DNA of 64,000 bases from Actinokineospora alba (lineage in GTDB: Bacteria; Actinomycetota; Actinomycetes; Mycobacteriales; Pseudonocardiaceae): NCBI RefSeq assembly GCF_004362515.1, contig NZ_SNXU01000001.1, forward strand, positions 5,518,001-5,582,000, read 5' to 3'. How positions within the stretch are numbered: position 1 is the first letter of the stretch; every line of letters starts with the position of its first letter. Positions 16,709 through 27,061 of this stretch are shown here, one piece after another. Below the pieces are notes generated by a model. That model had not been told where the DNA came from and did not search any database. It was given only the letters and a program-made list of their open reading frames with translations. Position numbers and translations under genes: made by a program.

Positions 16709-17623
16709 ATGTCCATCCGCCGACAAATAGTTCTCGGTGTTCTCCTGGCCACGGTCGCCGCGACCGGATGCGGCCGTTCGGAACCCGGCACGCCACAGCC
16801 GACCCCACCCGCCGGGACCAGCACCGCGAGCAGCGGACCGGGCAGCGGTTCGACGCCCACCACCCCGCCCAGCGCGGCACCCACGACCTCGACATCCCAG
16901 CCCCCGGCCGTCACCGCGGGCGTGTCGGTGTACTTCCTGCGCGGGGAGAAGCTGATCGCCACCCGCAGGCAGGTCCAGACACCCGCGGTCGCGTCGGCGG
17001 CGGTGAGCGCGTTGCTGCAGGGGCCGACAGCGGCCGAACAGCAGGCCGGGATGTCGTCGAGCGTCCCCGCGGGCACCACGCTGCGCGGCGTCGCACTGCA
17101 GGGCGGGCTCGCCACCGTCGACCTGTCGGGGACTTTCGCCTCCGGCGGCGGCACCCTGTCGATGACCTCGCGCCTCGCGCAGGTCGTGTTCACCCTGACC
17201 CGGTTCGCCACGATCGACCGGGTGAACTTCCGGCTCGACGGTGTCCCGGTGACGGTCTTCGGCGGCGAGGGGATCATCCTCGACCACCCGCAGACCAGGG
17301 CCGACTACGAAGACCTCTCCCCCGCCGTGCTGATCGAATCGCCGACCATCGGCACCACCGCGCGCAGCCCCCTGCGCGTGTACGGCACGGCGAACACCTT
17401 CGAAGCTGTCTTCCAACTCCAGCTCGTCGACCCCTCGGGCCGCTCACTCACCGACCGGCGGGTAATGGCCACCTCGGGCACCGGCACCCGCGGCGCCTTC
17501 GACGTCACCCTGCGCTTCACCGTGCCCCAGTCAGGCACCGGCAAGCTGATCGCCTGGTACTCCTCGCCCAAGGACGGCAGCCGCGTCGTCGTGGCCGAGA
17601 TCCCCGTGAACCTCACCCGATGA
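16709..17623 (+). CDS. GerMN-domain lipoprotein with Gmad2 domain
   Basis: A protein of 304 aa. A lipoprotein signal with lipobox VAATGC (Cys about residue 22) is followed by a Ser/Thr/Pro linker to about residue 70. A GerMN domain comes next (SVYFLRGEKLIATRRQVQT, LLQGPTAAEQ, ATVDLSGTFASGGG). The C-terminal half is an immunoglobulin-like Gmad2 domain (ESPTIGTTARSPLRVYGTAN). It is anchored on the outer face of the cytoplasmic membrane. GerMN proteins take part in spore germination in Bacillus and are common cell-envelope lipoproteins in actinobacteria. GGAGG precedes the ATG at 16709, with a GGGACCTAGG site 57 bases upstream. Confidence 0.8.
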   Translation: MSIRRQIVLGVLLATVAATGCGRSEPGTPQPTPPAGTSTASSGPGSGSTPTTPPSAAPTTSTSQPPAVTAGVSVYFLRGEKLIATRRQVQTPAVASAAVSALLQGPTAAEQQAGMSSSVPAGTTLRGVALQGGLATVDLSGTFASGGGTLSMTSRLAQVVFTLTRFATIDRVNFRLDGVPVTVFGGEGIILDHPQTRADYEDLSPAVLIESPTIGTTARSPLRVYGTANTFEAVFQLQLVDPSGRSLTDRRVMATSGTGTRGAFDVTLRFTVPQSGTGKLIAWYSSPKDGSRVVVAEIPVNLTR

Positions 17624-17645
17624 GCGCGCACCGAGGCACACGCGA

Positions 17646-17795
17646 ATGGCGAACAACGAGATCGTGGTCGCGGTGGACGGCTCACCGCCGAGCCGGTCCG
17701 CCCTGCGCTGGGGGTGGAATCCGCGGCCACAACCGGGGCGCCTGCGCCCGCGGCGGAGGTCGGCCCGCCGCCCGGTCGTGAGGGTGCCGGCGTGA
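17646..17795 (+). pseudogene. Remnant of a universal stress protein gene
   Basis: An ATG at 17646 is followed by NNEIVVAVDGSPPSRSALRW, an unmistakable USP N-terminus. The frame then runs into Arg/Pro-rich nonsense and stops at 17795 after 49 codons. Roughly the last 120 residues of a USP, including the nucleotide loop, are missing. It looks like a gene cut by deletion between the lipoprotein and the flavodoxin genes. Confidence 0.65.
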
Positions 17796-17807
17796 CTTAG
17801 GTCGACC
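17791..17807. promoter_or_regulatory. Candidate DevR (DosR) site, weak
   Basis: CGTGACTTAGGTCGACC: arms TGACTT / AGGTCGA fit the DosR half-sites loosely. 57 bases before the flavodoxin gene. Confidence 0.35.
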
Positions 17808-17863
17808 CGGGACGGGAACAACTGCCCTGCCACCGCCGCGCGCATGGCGGCGACGCTGTTCGC

Positions 17864-18367
17864 ATGACTCAGGTACTCATCGCTTACGCGAGCAAAATGG
17901 GCTCCACCAAGGAAATCGCCGACGCCATCGGCGTGGAACTGCTGCGGCTGGGGGTGTCGGCGGACGTGCGCGACGTGGCCAACGTGACCACGCTCGACGG
18001 GTACGACACCGTCGTGCTGGGCAGCGCGGTCTACGCGGGCCGGTGGCGCCCGGAGGCGTCCCGCTTCGTCAAGCGGCACGCCCCAGCTCTGGCCGCCCGC
18101 CGGGTGTGGCTCTTCGAGAGCGGCTGGGTCGGCAAGCGACCCGAGACGATCACTCCGTCGCCGTTCGCCGCGAAATGGGCGGGCCGCATCGGGGCCCCGC
18201 CGCCCACCGTGTTCGGCGGGCGCCTGGACCCGAAGCTGGCCACCGGCCCGATCGACCGGCTGCTGGCCAAGCGGATGCCGGGTGACGCCCGCGACTGGGA
18301 CGAGATCCTCGCCTGGACCCGCACCCTCGCCGTGGCGCTGACCGCGGACCGCGAGGAACACCGATGA
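17864..18367 (+). CDS. Flavodoxin-domain protein
   Basis: A protein of 167 aa with a flavodoxin fold of the HemG / menaquinone-linked protoporphyrinogen oxidase type. The FMN phosphate loop is YASKMGSTKEIA near residue 8, the isoalloxazine-contacting loop is VVLGSAVYAGRW, and the later loop is ESGWVGKR. It is soluble and should bind FMN for one- or two-electron transfer. Its partner is unknown. The stop overlaps the start of the following Acg-type gene (ATGA), so a flavodoxin and an FMN-binding Acg protein are co-translated. Confidence 0.78.
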   Translation: MTQVLIAYASKMGSTKEIADAIGVELLRLGVSADVRDVANVTTLDGYDTVVLGSAVYAGRWRPEASRFVKRHAPALAARRVWLFESGWVGKRPETITPSPFAAKWAGRIGAPPPTVFGGRLDPKLATGPIDRLLAKRMPGDARDWDEILAWTRTLAVALTADREEHR

Positions 18368-19383
18368 GCCGCCACCGGCCCGACCCCGAGACGATGTACG
18401 GCGCGCTGGCCCTGGCCACGCGCGCCCCGTCGGTGCACAACACCCAGCCGTGGCGCTGGCTCATCGGGCGGCAGTCGCTGCACCTGATGGCCGACTGGAC
18501 CCGGCAGGTGCCCGTCACCGACCCCGACGGCCACGACCTGCTGCTCAGCTGCGGCGCCACCCTGCACCACGCCAGGGTCGCGTTCGCAGCGCTGGGCTGG
18601 GCGAGCCGGGTGCACCGGATCCCCAACCCGGCTGACACCGACCACCTGGCGGCCATCGAGCTGCACCCGGCCGACCCGTCCGATGAGGACGTCGCGCTGG
18701 CGGCGGCCATCATGGGCAGGCGCACGGACCGGCGGCGGTACTCGTCGTGGCCGGTGCCCCAGGGGCATGTGGACCTGCTGGTCGAGCACGCGGCCCGGCA
18801 GGGTGTCGTCGCCGTGCCCGTCACCGACCCGATCCGCAGGCACCGACTGGCCACCGCCATGCGGCTGGCGGCTGACCTGCAGGAGAACGATCCCGCCTAC
18901 AGCACGGAGATGGCTCTCTGGAGCGGGTTCGGCTTCGGTGCCACCGAAGGTGTGCTGAGCGCGAGCGCGCCCGCGGGCCGACAGCGCCACGGCGACACCC
19001 CGATGCGCACCTTCGCCTGCGGCTCGCTCCCGCAGTCCACAGTGGAGCCTTCGGCCGTCGACGGCGGGGAACTGCTCGTCCTCACCACCCCCGACGACGA
19101 CCCGGTGTCCCGGCTGCGCGCCGGTGAGGCGGCCAGTGCGATGCTGCTCGCCGCCACCGATCTCGGGTTGGCGACCTGCCCGCTGTCCCAGGCCGTCGAG
19201 GTGCCCGTCGCCCGGAGCGGCGTCCATGAGAACGTGCTCGACTCCGCTGGTGTGCCCCACCTCGTGCTGCGGGTCGGCTGGGCTCCGATCGCGGCCCCCG
19301 CGCTGCCCCGCAGCAAGCGGCGGCCCGCCGAGCAGGTCACCGCGTTCCTGCCCGGCGCCGCCCCCTGCGTGCGCCGCGGATAG
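18364..19383 (+). CDS. Acg-family (nitroreductase-fold) protein
   Basis: A protein of 339 aa. Signature APSVHNTQPWRW near residue 20, then LMADWTRQVPVTDPDGHDLL and SCGATLHHARVAFAALGWA. Very similar along its length to the paralogue at 12495-13484 (for example DRRRYSSWPVPQ against DRRAYSSWPVPA), so the two probably arose by duplication. It is co-translated with the flavodoxin gene. The expected role is FMN binding during hypoxia or nitrosative stress. A perfect hairpin terminator follows. Confidence 0.84.
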   Translation: MSRHRPDPETMYGALALATRAPSVHNTQPWRWLIGRQSLHLMADWTRQVPVTDPDGHDLLLSCGATLHHARVAFAALGWASRVHRIPNPADTDHLAAIELHPADPSDEDVALAAAIMGRRTDRRRYSSWPVPQGHVDLLVEHAARQGVVAVPVTDPIRRHRLATAMRLAADLQENDPAYSTEMALWSGFGFGATEGVLSASAPAGRQRHGDTPMRTFACGSLPQSTVEPSAVDGGELLVLTTPDDDPVSRLRAGEAASAMLLAATDLGLATCPLSQAVEVPVARSGVHENVLDSAGVPHLVLRVGWAPIAAPALPRSKRRPAEQVTAFLPGAAPCVRRG

Positions 19384-19398
19384 ATCACAGGCATAGAC

Positions 19399-19430
19399 GT
19401 GACCGGCGGGCCCAAGGGCCCGCCGGTCAC
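19399..19430. terminator. Perfect hairpin between convergent genes
   Basis: A 15-bp stem GTGACCGGCGGGCCC with an AA loop, between the Acg gene end (19383) and the leftward small membrane gene end (19440). It can act for both strands. Confidence 0.7.
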
Positions 19431-19439
19431 GAACAAGGC

Positions 19440-19694
19440 TCAGACAACGTCCGCGCCACCGGACCCGTGTCCGCGGTCGGCAGGCACCCTGCCCCAGCAG
19501 AAGTAGGCGATCGGGCCGACGAAGTTCACCGCGATCGCCGCGGCCCACAGGGGCTTGCGGCCACGCACCTGCTCCGGAGTGCGGCGGGCCAGGTCGGTCC
19601 ATGCGGCGGCCGCGAGCGCGAACTCGACGAGGCTCGCCGCGACGAATCCCCGCCGCTGCCCCGGCTTGAGGTCACTCCACTTCTTGCGCGTCAT
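19440..19694 (-). CDS. Small membrane protein, PLDc N-terminal type
   Basis: A protein of 84 aa with two hydrophobic helices (about residues 17-34 and 48-68). The pattern RRTPEQVRGRKPLWAAAIAV then FVGPIAYFCWGR fits the PLDc_N domain, the two-helix membrane anchor of cardiolipin synthases, here standing alone with no phospholipase domain. AGGAG precedes the ATG at 19694. It follows the CBS-BON gene by 14 bases and is probably its operon partner. Confidence 0.62.
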   Translation of the reverse strand: MTRKKWSDLKPGQRRGFVAASLVEFALAAAAWTDLARRTPEQVRGRKPLWAAAIAVNFVGPIAYFCWGRVPADRGHGSGGADVV

Positions 19695-19708
19695 GTCCTT
19701 CTCCTGTC

Positions 19709-20383
19709 TCACAGTCCGGTGCTGACCGCGTCGTCGATCTCGTAGCGCAGGTTGCTGCGCACCCCGACGACCCCGGACACGGCCCCGGTCAGGACGCGGG
19801 CGACCTCGGCGGTGCTGCGGTGCTCCAGCGTCCCGTAGAGGGTGGCGATGCCGTCGTGGACCTTGACGGTCACGGTTCCCGGGATCAGCCACATGCCTTT
19901 GGCCAGCACCTGGCGCTCGATGTCGGCGCGGACGTCCTCGTCGTCGCGTAGGAACGTGCCGAGGACGTCGCGGCGGGAGAGCACCCCGACGACACGGCCC
20001 ATGGTGTCGACGACGAACACGCGGCGCAGCCGCTTCTCGGCCATGCGACGGGCGGCCACGGTCAGCGGTTCGTCCTCACCGACCGTTACCGCGGGCGAGG
20101 TCATGATGTCGGCCGCGGTGTTGCCCTTCGACTTGAGCCACTGGGCTTTGCGATCGCGCCGGGCGTACCAAGGGGGCGGGTCGTCGGTGCCCGCGTGGTA
20201 CTCGTGCTTGGCCAGCGCGTCGGCCTCGGACACGACGCCGAGCGGGCGCAACTGTTCGTCGAGCACCGGCACGGCGCTGATCGCGTTGCGCGCGAGGGTC
20301 GAGATCACGTCCTTGACCGGTGTGCCGGGGTCGACCGCGACCACTTTCTTCGTCATCACGGCCGCCACTGTCAGTTCGGGCAT
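19709..20383 (-). CDS. CBS-pair protein with C-terminal BON domain
   Basis: A protein of 224 aa. Two CBS repeats (about residues 8-60 and 90-145; VMTKKVVAVDPGTPVKDVIS and DIMTSPAVTVGEDEPLTVAA) are separated by a charged insert, with a BON domain at about 150-215 (VKVHDGIATLYGTLEHRSTA). CBS pairs sense adenine nucleotides; BON domains are thought to touch phospholipid or other surfaces. Together they suggest an energy-sensing peripheral protein. GGGAGG precedes the ATG at 20383. Related CBS-BON proteins are encoded at 30391, 31102 and 36659. Confidence 0.82.
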   Translation of the reverse strand: MPELTVAAVMTKKVVAVDPGTPVKDVISTLARNAISAVPVLDEQLRPLGVVSEADALAKHEYHAGTDDPPPWYARRDRKAQWLKSKGNTAADIMTSPAVTVGEDEPLTVAARRMAEKRLRRVFVVDTMGRVVGVLSRRDVLGTFLRDDEDVRADIERQVLAKGMWLIPGTVTVKVHDGIATLYGTLEHRSTAEVARVLTGAVSGVVGVRSNLRYEIDDAVSTGL

Positions 20384-20627
20384 GTCCGCCTCCCGTGTCG
20401 TTCGGTTTCTCCCCACCAGGCAACCCCGGATCCCGAGTGGACGGCAGAGCAGCAGTTCCCGCCGACGGCGGCCGAAGGTCCCGGTTCACCAGGGCCCTCA
20501 CCGCGCCGTTGGTCCCCGCCCGCCAGGACTGAAGGGCGCGGCACAAACGGGAAGATGGGATGTGGTGGCGGTCACAGCCCGACGGTCATGGTGGACAGGT
20601 ACCGAAACCACGCGAAAGGAACCGACG

Positions 20628-21089
20628 ATGTTCCAGCACCGAGTCACCACCACCACCGCCACTCGGACCCCGGCTGTCGAACCGGCGGGCCGCGTCCACG
20701 ACCGCTACGCCGACCTGCGCGACCGCCGCCTCGCCGTCGCACTGTCCACTGAGGACGACACCGAGGCCGACGGCCTGAATCCGCTCGACCGGATGACCTG
20801 CTGGACCCACCGCCGCTGGCTGCACGACTGCGTGTCCTCGCCGCTGCACGTGATCCCCGTGACCGGACACCGCTGGTGCCGCGACTGCTCCCGCCCGGTC
20901 GACATCGCCATCGACGCGCTGACCGGCGACGTCCGGCTGCGCTGCCCCAAGTGCGCGCGCACCCCCGACACCGCAGCCACCCGTCAGCTGGTGCGCGCCT
21001 GCCGGGCCAGTCTCGCCGCCGCCGCCGACACCGGCGACGACCCGTGGGCCGCCATCGACTCGCTGCGCCGCAAGCCGTCCCGCCGCTGA
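20628..21089 (+). CDS. Zinc-ribbon protein of unknown function
   Basis: A protein of 153 aa. The middle has two Cys pairs, WCRDC and CPKC, about 26 residues apart, giving a four-Cys zinc ribbon. Upstream is a basic region with RMTCWTHRRWLHDC. The N-terminal 40 residues are Thr-rich and probably flexible. A nucleic-acid or protein contact is possible, but I recognise no named family. AAAGGA lies 7 bases before the ATG. It is transcribed toward the DUF1876 gene. A partial GGTCCC-type sequence is at about 20474-20499 in the divergent promoter region. Confidence 0.6.
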   Translation: MFQHRVTTTTATRTPAVEPAGRVHDRYADLRDRRLAVALSTEDDTEADGLNPLDRMTCWTHRRWLHDCVSSPLHVIPVTGHRWCRDCSRPVDIAIDALTGDVRLRCPKCARTPDTAATRQLVRACRASLAAAADTGDDPWAAIDSLRRKPSRR

Positions 21090-21111
21090 CGCGCGGCGAT
21101 CGTCCCGAGGT

Positions 21112-21130
21112 GACGGGACCTTCGCCCCTC
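21112..21130. promoter_or_regulatory. Candidate DevR (DosR) site
   Basis: GACGGGACCTTCGCCCCTC: GGGACC arm, TTC centre, degenerate second arm. 54 bases before the DUF1876 gene, a family that is DosR-controlled in M. tuberculosis (Rv1738). Confidence 0.55.
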
Positions 21131-21183
21131 TGCCCACGCACCCGTCGCGCGGACCCTGGAAGACGACCCCCAGGAGGCACACC

Positions 21184-21453
21184 ATGACCGAAGCCAAGCA
21201 GTGGCGCGTCGACATCTTCATCGACGAGCACGAGGAGCGCACCCGCGCGAAGGCACGCCTGACCACCCGGGACAACACCGCTCTCGTCGGTATCGGGCTC
21301 GCCCGGCTCGCCCCGAGCGACACGAACGTCCCGGAGATCGGTGACGAGCTCGCCACCGCCCGCGCCCTGTCCGACCTCGCGCACAAGTTGCTCGAGGCGA
21401 CCGTCGCCGACATCGAGGCGGTCACCCACCGCCCCGCCGACCTGACCCGCTGA
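21184..21453 (+). CDS. DUF1876 protein, Rv1738-like
   Basis: A protein of 89 aa that closely resembles M. tuberculosis Rv1738: WRVDIFIDEHEERTRAKARL, VGIGLARLAPSDTNVPEIGD and ARALSDLAHKLL line up block by block. Rv1738 is among the most strongly DosR-induced products and has a fold similar to ribosome-hibernation factors, so a role in silencing ribosomes during dormancy is the leading idea. GGAGG precedes the ATG. The gene is followed by the SHOCT gene after 25 bases. Confidence 0.86.
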   Translation: MTEAKQWRVDIFIDEHEERTRAKARLTTRDNTALVGIGLARLAPSDTNVPEIGDELATARALSDLAHKLLEATVADIEAVTHRPADLTR

Positions 21454-21478
21454 CCGCGGCTCGACCGAGGAGTTCGAC

Positions 21479-21715
21479 ATGCACGGATGGGATTACGGCA
21501 ATTACGGCGGCACGGGCTGGCTGGGCACGCTGATGATGATCGTCGCCATGATCGTGTTCTGGGGCGGTCTGATCACCGTCGCCGTCCTGGTCATCCGCCA
21601 CTTCGGCAAGCAGCGCACCGACTCCGGCGCCCGCGCGATCCTCGACGAGCGCTTCGCCCGCGGCGAGATCGACGCCGAGGAGTACCGCGCCCGCCGATCC
21701 ACCCTCACCGGCTGA
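21479..21715 (+). CDS. Small membrane protein with SHOCT domain
   Basis: A protein of 78 aa. One hydrophobic helix (about residues 14-40, LGTLMMIVAMIVFWGG) is followed by a short basic stretch and a C-terminal SHOCT motif (ILDERFARGEIDAEEYRARR). SHOCT helices are found at the ends of many oligomeric membrane proteins. The Gly/Tyr/Trp-rich N-terminus (HGWDYGNYGGTGW) is typical of these short versions. Probably co-transcribed with the DUF1876 gene. Confidence 0.72.
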   Translation: MHGWDYGNYGGTGWLGTLMMIVAMIVFWGGLITVAVLVIRHFGKQRTDSGARAILDERFARGEIDAEEYRARRSTLTG

Positions 21716-22101
21716 CCGACGTTACGGCGGACTCAACCTCCGATACCCGATCGGATCGCGGCGCGGATACCCGTCGCGGTCCGCAACTGTGTCGGCCTCA
21801 CCCGCTCCGCCGTCGCCGCCGAAATGGTGGCCGTCACCGGGCTTCGCGGAGAACGTCTTGGGCGCGCGCGACCAGCCTCACCCCGCCCCGTACCCCTTCT
21901 CGATACCGCGCGCCTCTGACACAGAGTCAACCGTCACGACCTTGAGCAAGTCGCTCACCGCCTTCCATTCGGCCCGAGGATCCCTGCCAGTCGTCAGCCT
22001 GAGACCGGGCGTCCTCTGGGCGGTTTTGGTTTTGCTTCGAAGGTGACGCCTCGTTGAAGGCGGGATATCGGATATCTTGATAGTGAATAGCTGATAGTAA
22101 G
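21716..22101. other. Stretch without a convincing gene
   Basis: Open frames here are short and of poor composition. The GC content drops sharply over 22040-22110, where a repeat-rich promoter region is found. No RNA gene or strong hairpin seen. Confidence 0.5.
22064..22098 (+). promoter_or_regulatory. AT-rich repeated promoter/operator region
   Basis: GATATCGGATATC (22064-22076) is followed by two copies of TGATAGT 14 bases apart (22078-22084 and 22092-22098). This is unusual in such GC-rich DNA and sits just before the HIRAN reading frame. It could be a promoter with a regulator site. Confidence 0.4.
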
Positions 22102-22425
22102 ATGAATGCAGTGTACGGGGGAGAGAGAAGGGCGGGTACGGGTGTGGTGCTCGAAGCCGCGGACATCACCCGTCATCTCGGGCTCACTCGCGGGGTCGTC
22201 ACCGCCATCAGGCTTTGTGGTCCACCATGCGCAAATATCCGACCGAACCTGTTCTTCGCCCTCGTCGCCGCTCCCTCACACCTCGTCCGTCAACTCGGCG
22301 ACGACGGAGCCACAGACACTGTCGACGTCGAAGATGTAACAACAGCGATCTCCTCGCCGACGGTTCGTGGTGGTGATCAGACCAGCGCCAATCCGTCAGC
22401 CGTCGCACGGCAGGGGGCATTTCGG

Positions 22426-23397
22426 ATGGGTCTACGCGACCGTCTCAGGGGAGTTCGCCACGCGTTCGGCCCGAGTCCGCAATTGGGCTCGGTACGTCTC
22501 CACCCAGGGGAGGATGACCTCGAGGTCGTTGGTGAGTCCGGCTACCAGGCGGCGCTCTGGGCGATCTGCGGTGGATCAGTCGGTGATCGGGTGCGGCACC
22601 GGATCGTGGCGGTGCTCGTGCCCGAACCCACGAACGCCTACGACGCGAACGTGATCTCCGTTCATGTCGACGGACGCGTTGTCGGTTACCTGCCAAGGGA
22701 TATCGCGGCTCAGTACCTCCCCGCGTTGCACGGGTTGATGAAACTGGCCGGAGGTCATGTCGCGCTCGACGGCGTGATCGTCGGCGGCGGGTACTACGAG
22801 AATGGCCCAGGCCGACTAGGTGTCTGGCTTTCGCATGACGCTGAGACCTTCGGTGGTCGGTCCGGTCGCGCCGGACAGCCCTCGAACGCCCTAGAGCCTT
22901 CGATGCGCACCGGGTTCAGCGAGGCCTGGCGAACCGACGCTGAGGACGACTCATACGACCTCTCCTGGTACAGCAGCCTGCCTGTCGGCGATAGGCAAGC
23001 GGTCGCCGCCCTGCGGGTCTTGTTGGCGGCCGAGCGCGATCCGATCGACCGGCACTTCCAGTTCGCCGAACTCGAAGCCCGGTTGTACCGATGCCGCGAG
23101 CTCTACGACACGGCGCTCGACGAGTTCGATGACGCGTGCCGTCAGCATGACGCGGAGATGGAGACGATCTGCCAGTCGTTCATGGCGAAGTGGAACAAGG
23201 TTCCGCTGCTGGAGACGTATCGGCAGATGGCGATCCGGCAGCAGAAGAACAAGGACTGGGACACCTGCCTGTGGTGGGCTGAACGCGGACTTGAGCTGTA
23301 TGGGAACGACGCGGCCCGCGAGGACGCTGTCGAGGACCTCCTCAAACGGCGCAACCAGGCCCTCGCCAAGATCGAGGCACGGCAAGCGCCGAAGTGA
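22426..23397 (+). CDS. HIRAN-domain protein
   Basis: 323 aa from the ATG at 22426. A HIRAN domain lies at about residues 25-105 (LEVVGESGYQAALW, VAVLVPEPTNAYDANVISVH, GRVVGYLPRDIAAQYL); it binds DNA ends, ssDNA or damaged DNA in helicase contexts, but here no helicase is attached. The remaining 200 residues are helical, with a tetratricopeptide-like end (YRCRELYDTALDEFDDACRQ, WDTCLWWAERGLELYGND). The same frame is open back to an ATG at 22102, right after the AT-rich repeats, which would add 108 poorly conserved residues; AGGGGG before 22426 and domain limits favour the shorter form. No partner gene. Confidence 0.65.
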   Translation: MGLRDRLRGVRHAFGPSPQLGSVRLHPGEDDLEVVGESGYQAALWAICGGSVGDRVRHRIVAVLVPEPTNAYDANVISVHVDGRVVGYLPRDIAAQYLPALHGLMKLAGGHVALDGVIVGGGYYENGPGRLGVWLSHDAETFGGRSGRAGQPSNALEPSMRTGFSEAWRTDAEDDSYDLSWYSSLPVGDRQAVAALRVLLAAERDPIDRHFQFAELEARLYRCRELYDTALDEFDDACRQHDAEMETICQSFMAKWNKVPLLETYRQMAIRQQKNKDWDTCLWWAERGLELYGNDAAREDAVEDLLKRRNQALAKIEARQAPK

Positions 23398-23423
23398 ACG
23401 ACCGGCGCTGAGCCATCGGGAAG

Positions 23424-25889
<2,466 letters not shown>

Positions 25890-25924
25890 ACCGTCCACGC
25901 TGCCTTGGACCGTCGCGGGAGCAG

Positions 25925-25942
25925 AAGGACCTAAGGTCCCGG
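25925..25942. promoter_or_regulatory. Candidate DevR (DosR) site, strong
   Basis: AAGGACCTAAGGTCCCGG: near-palindromic, almost identical to the site at 16575, and at the same distance (about 35 bases) before a leftward ATG. Confidence 0.6.
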
Positions 25943-25966
25943 ACAGCGCCGGTAGAAGGGCATGTC

Positions 25967-26938
25967 CTAGCCGACGATCGCGGTGGCGGTCTCCAGGTAG
26001 ATCAGGATGGACAGCAGGTCTTGTGCCACGGTCGCCAGCGGCCCGGACCCGTACACGGGGTCCAGTCTCATCGCCGAGAACAGCCACGGCAGGACCATCG
26101 CGACGACGGTCGCCACGCCGCAAGCCGCCAAGAGCGCGAGTGCGACGGCGGTGGCGACCTCCGCGTCACCCCAGATCCAGAATGTGACCGGGCCCGCGAC
26201 CGCCGCGAGCAGGAGGCCGATCAGCCCGCCGGTGATCACCTCGCGCACCGCGATGCGGCCGACCGGGACACCGACGGACAGTCCGCGGACGACGAGCGTC
26301 TCGGTCTGGGTGCCGACGGCGTCGGCGAGGTAGACCACGGCGGGGACGAAGAACGCGAGCAGGACGTTGGCCCGCAAGGCTTCCTCGAAACTCCCGACCA
26401 CTCCCGCCGCCAGCATGGCCCCGGCCAGGCCGACGAACAGCCACGGGAGCCGGTGCCACAGCCGTCTGGTGACCCGCTCCTCGCTGGCCGCCTTCGCCGC
26501 GGACGCCGTGCCGAGGAAACCACCCATCCGCGCGAGGTCCTCGTCGTGCTCGGCCAGCAGCACCGCGAGCAGCCGCTGCGGCGGGATGAGACCGAGGAAC
26601 CGGCCTGCGTCGTCGACGACCGCCAGTCCAGGCTCGTCGCGGTGCACGGCTGCCCACGCGGCGCGTTCCTGGTGCGTGTGCGGCGCGACCACGGGCGGGT
26701 CGGTGTCCATCACCTCGCCCATGGTCGAGCCCGGTGGCGCGGCGAGCAGGCGTTCCACCGTGGCGAGGCCGACCAGGACACCGTCGCGGCAGACCGCGAT
26801 CACCGCGGCGCTGTCGAACCGGTGTCCACGCAGGGCATCCAGCATCGCGCTGACGTCGTCGTCGGGCCGGGCGATCGGCACCGAGTTCGTCGCGTGCTCG
26901 ATGGCGGTGCGCAGGATCGGTTCCGGTTCGGCGGTCAT
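25967..26938 (-). CDS. MgtE-like membrane protein with CBS pair, lacking the MgtE N-domain
   Basis: A protein of 323 aa. Residues about 20-130 form a CBS pair (MLDALRGHRFDSAAVIAVCR, MDTDPPVVAPHTHQERAAWA). Residues 165-320 hold five hydrophobic helices of the MgtE type, with FVPAVVYLADAVGTQTETLV and the closing LDPVYGSGPLATVAQDLLSI matching the Mg2+-channel core. The usual N-terminal superhelical MgtE_N domain is absent, so gating by Mg2+ may differ. It would move Mg2+ or another divalent ion. It lies upstream of the P-type ATPase gene on the same strand, separated by the DevR-like site at 25925. Confidence 0.78.
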   Translation of the reverse strand: MTAEPEPILRTAIEHATNSVPIARPDDDVSAMLDALRGHRFDSAAVIAVCRDGVLVGLATVERLLAAPPGSTMGEVMDTDPPVVAPHTHQERAAWAAVHRDEPGLAVVDDAGRFLGLIPPQRLLAVLLAEHDEDLARMGGFLGTASAAKAASEERVTRRLWHRLPWLFVGLAGAMLAAGVVGSFEEALRANVLLAFFVPAVVYLADAVGTQTETLVVRGLSVGVPVGRIAVREVITGGLIGLLLAAVAGPVTFWIWGDAEVATAVALALLAACGVATVVAMVLPWLFSAMRLDPVYGSGPLATVAQDLLSILIYLETATAIVG

Positions 26939-26984
26939 GTCCTCAGTGTCGCCCGAATCCCACGCGGCATTGGTCCTGTCATCG

Positions 26985-27002
26985 CGCGACCGAAGTCCCT
27001 GC
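26985..27002. promoter_or_regulatory. Candidate DevR (DosR) site
   Basis: GCGCGACCGAAGTCCCTG: GACC and AGTCCC arms. 60 bases before the gene at 27062 and 47 from the leftward MgtE-like gene. Confidence 0.45.
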
Positions 27003-27061
27003 TGCCCCGGACGCCGATGGATGAGTGTCGGACTCAAGGAAGTCCGAACCGGAGGCTGAAC

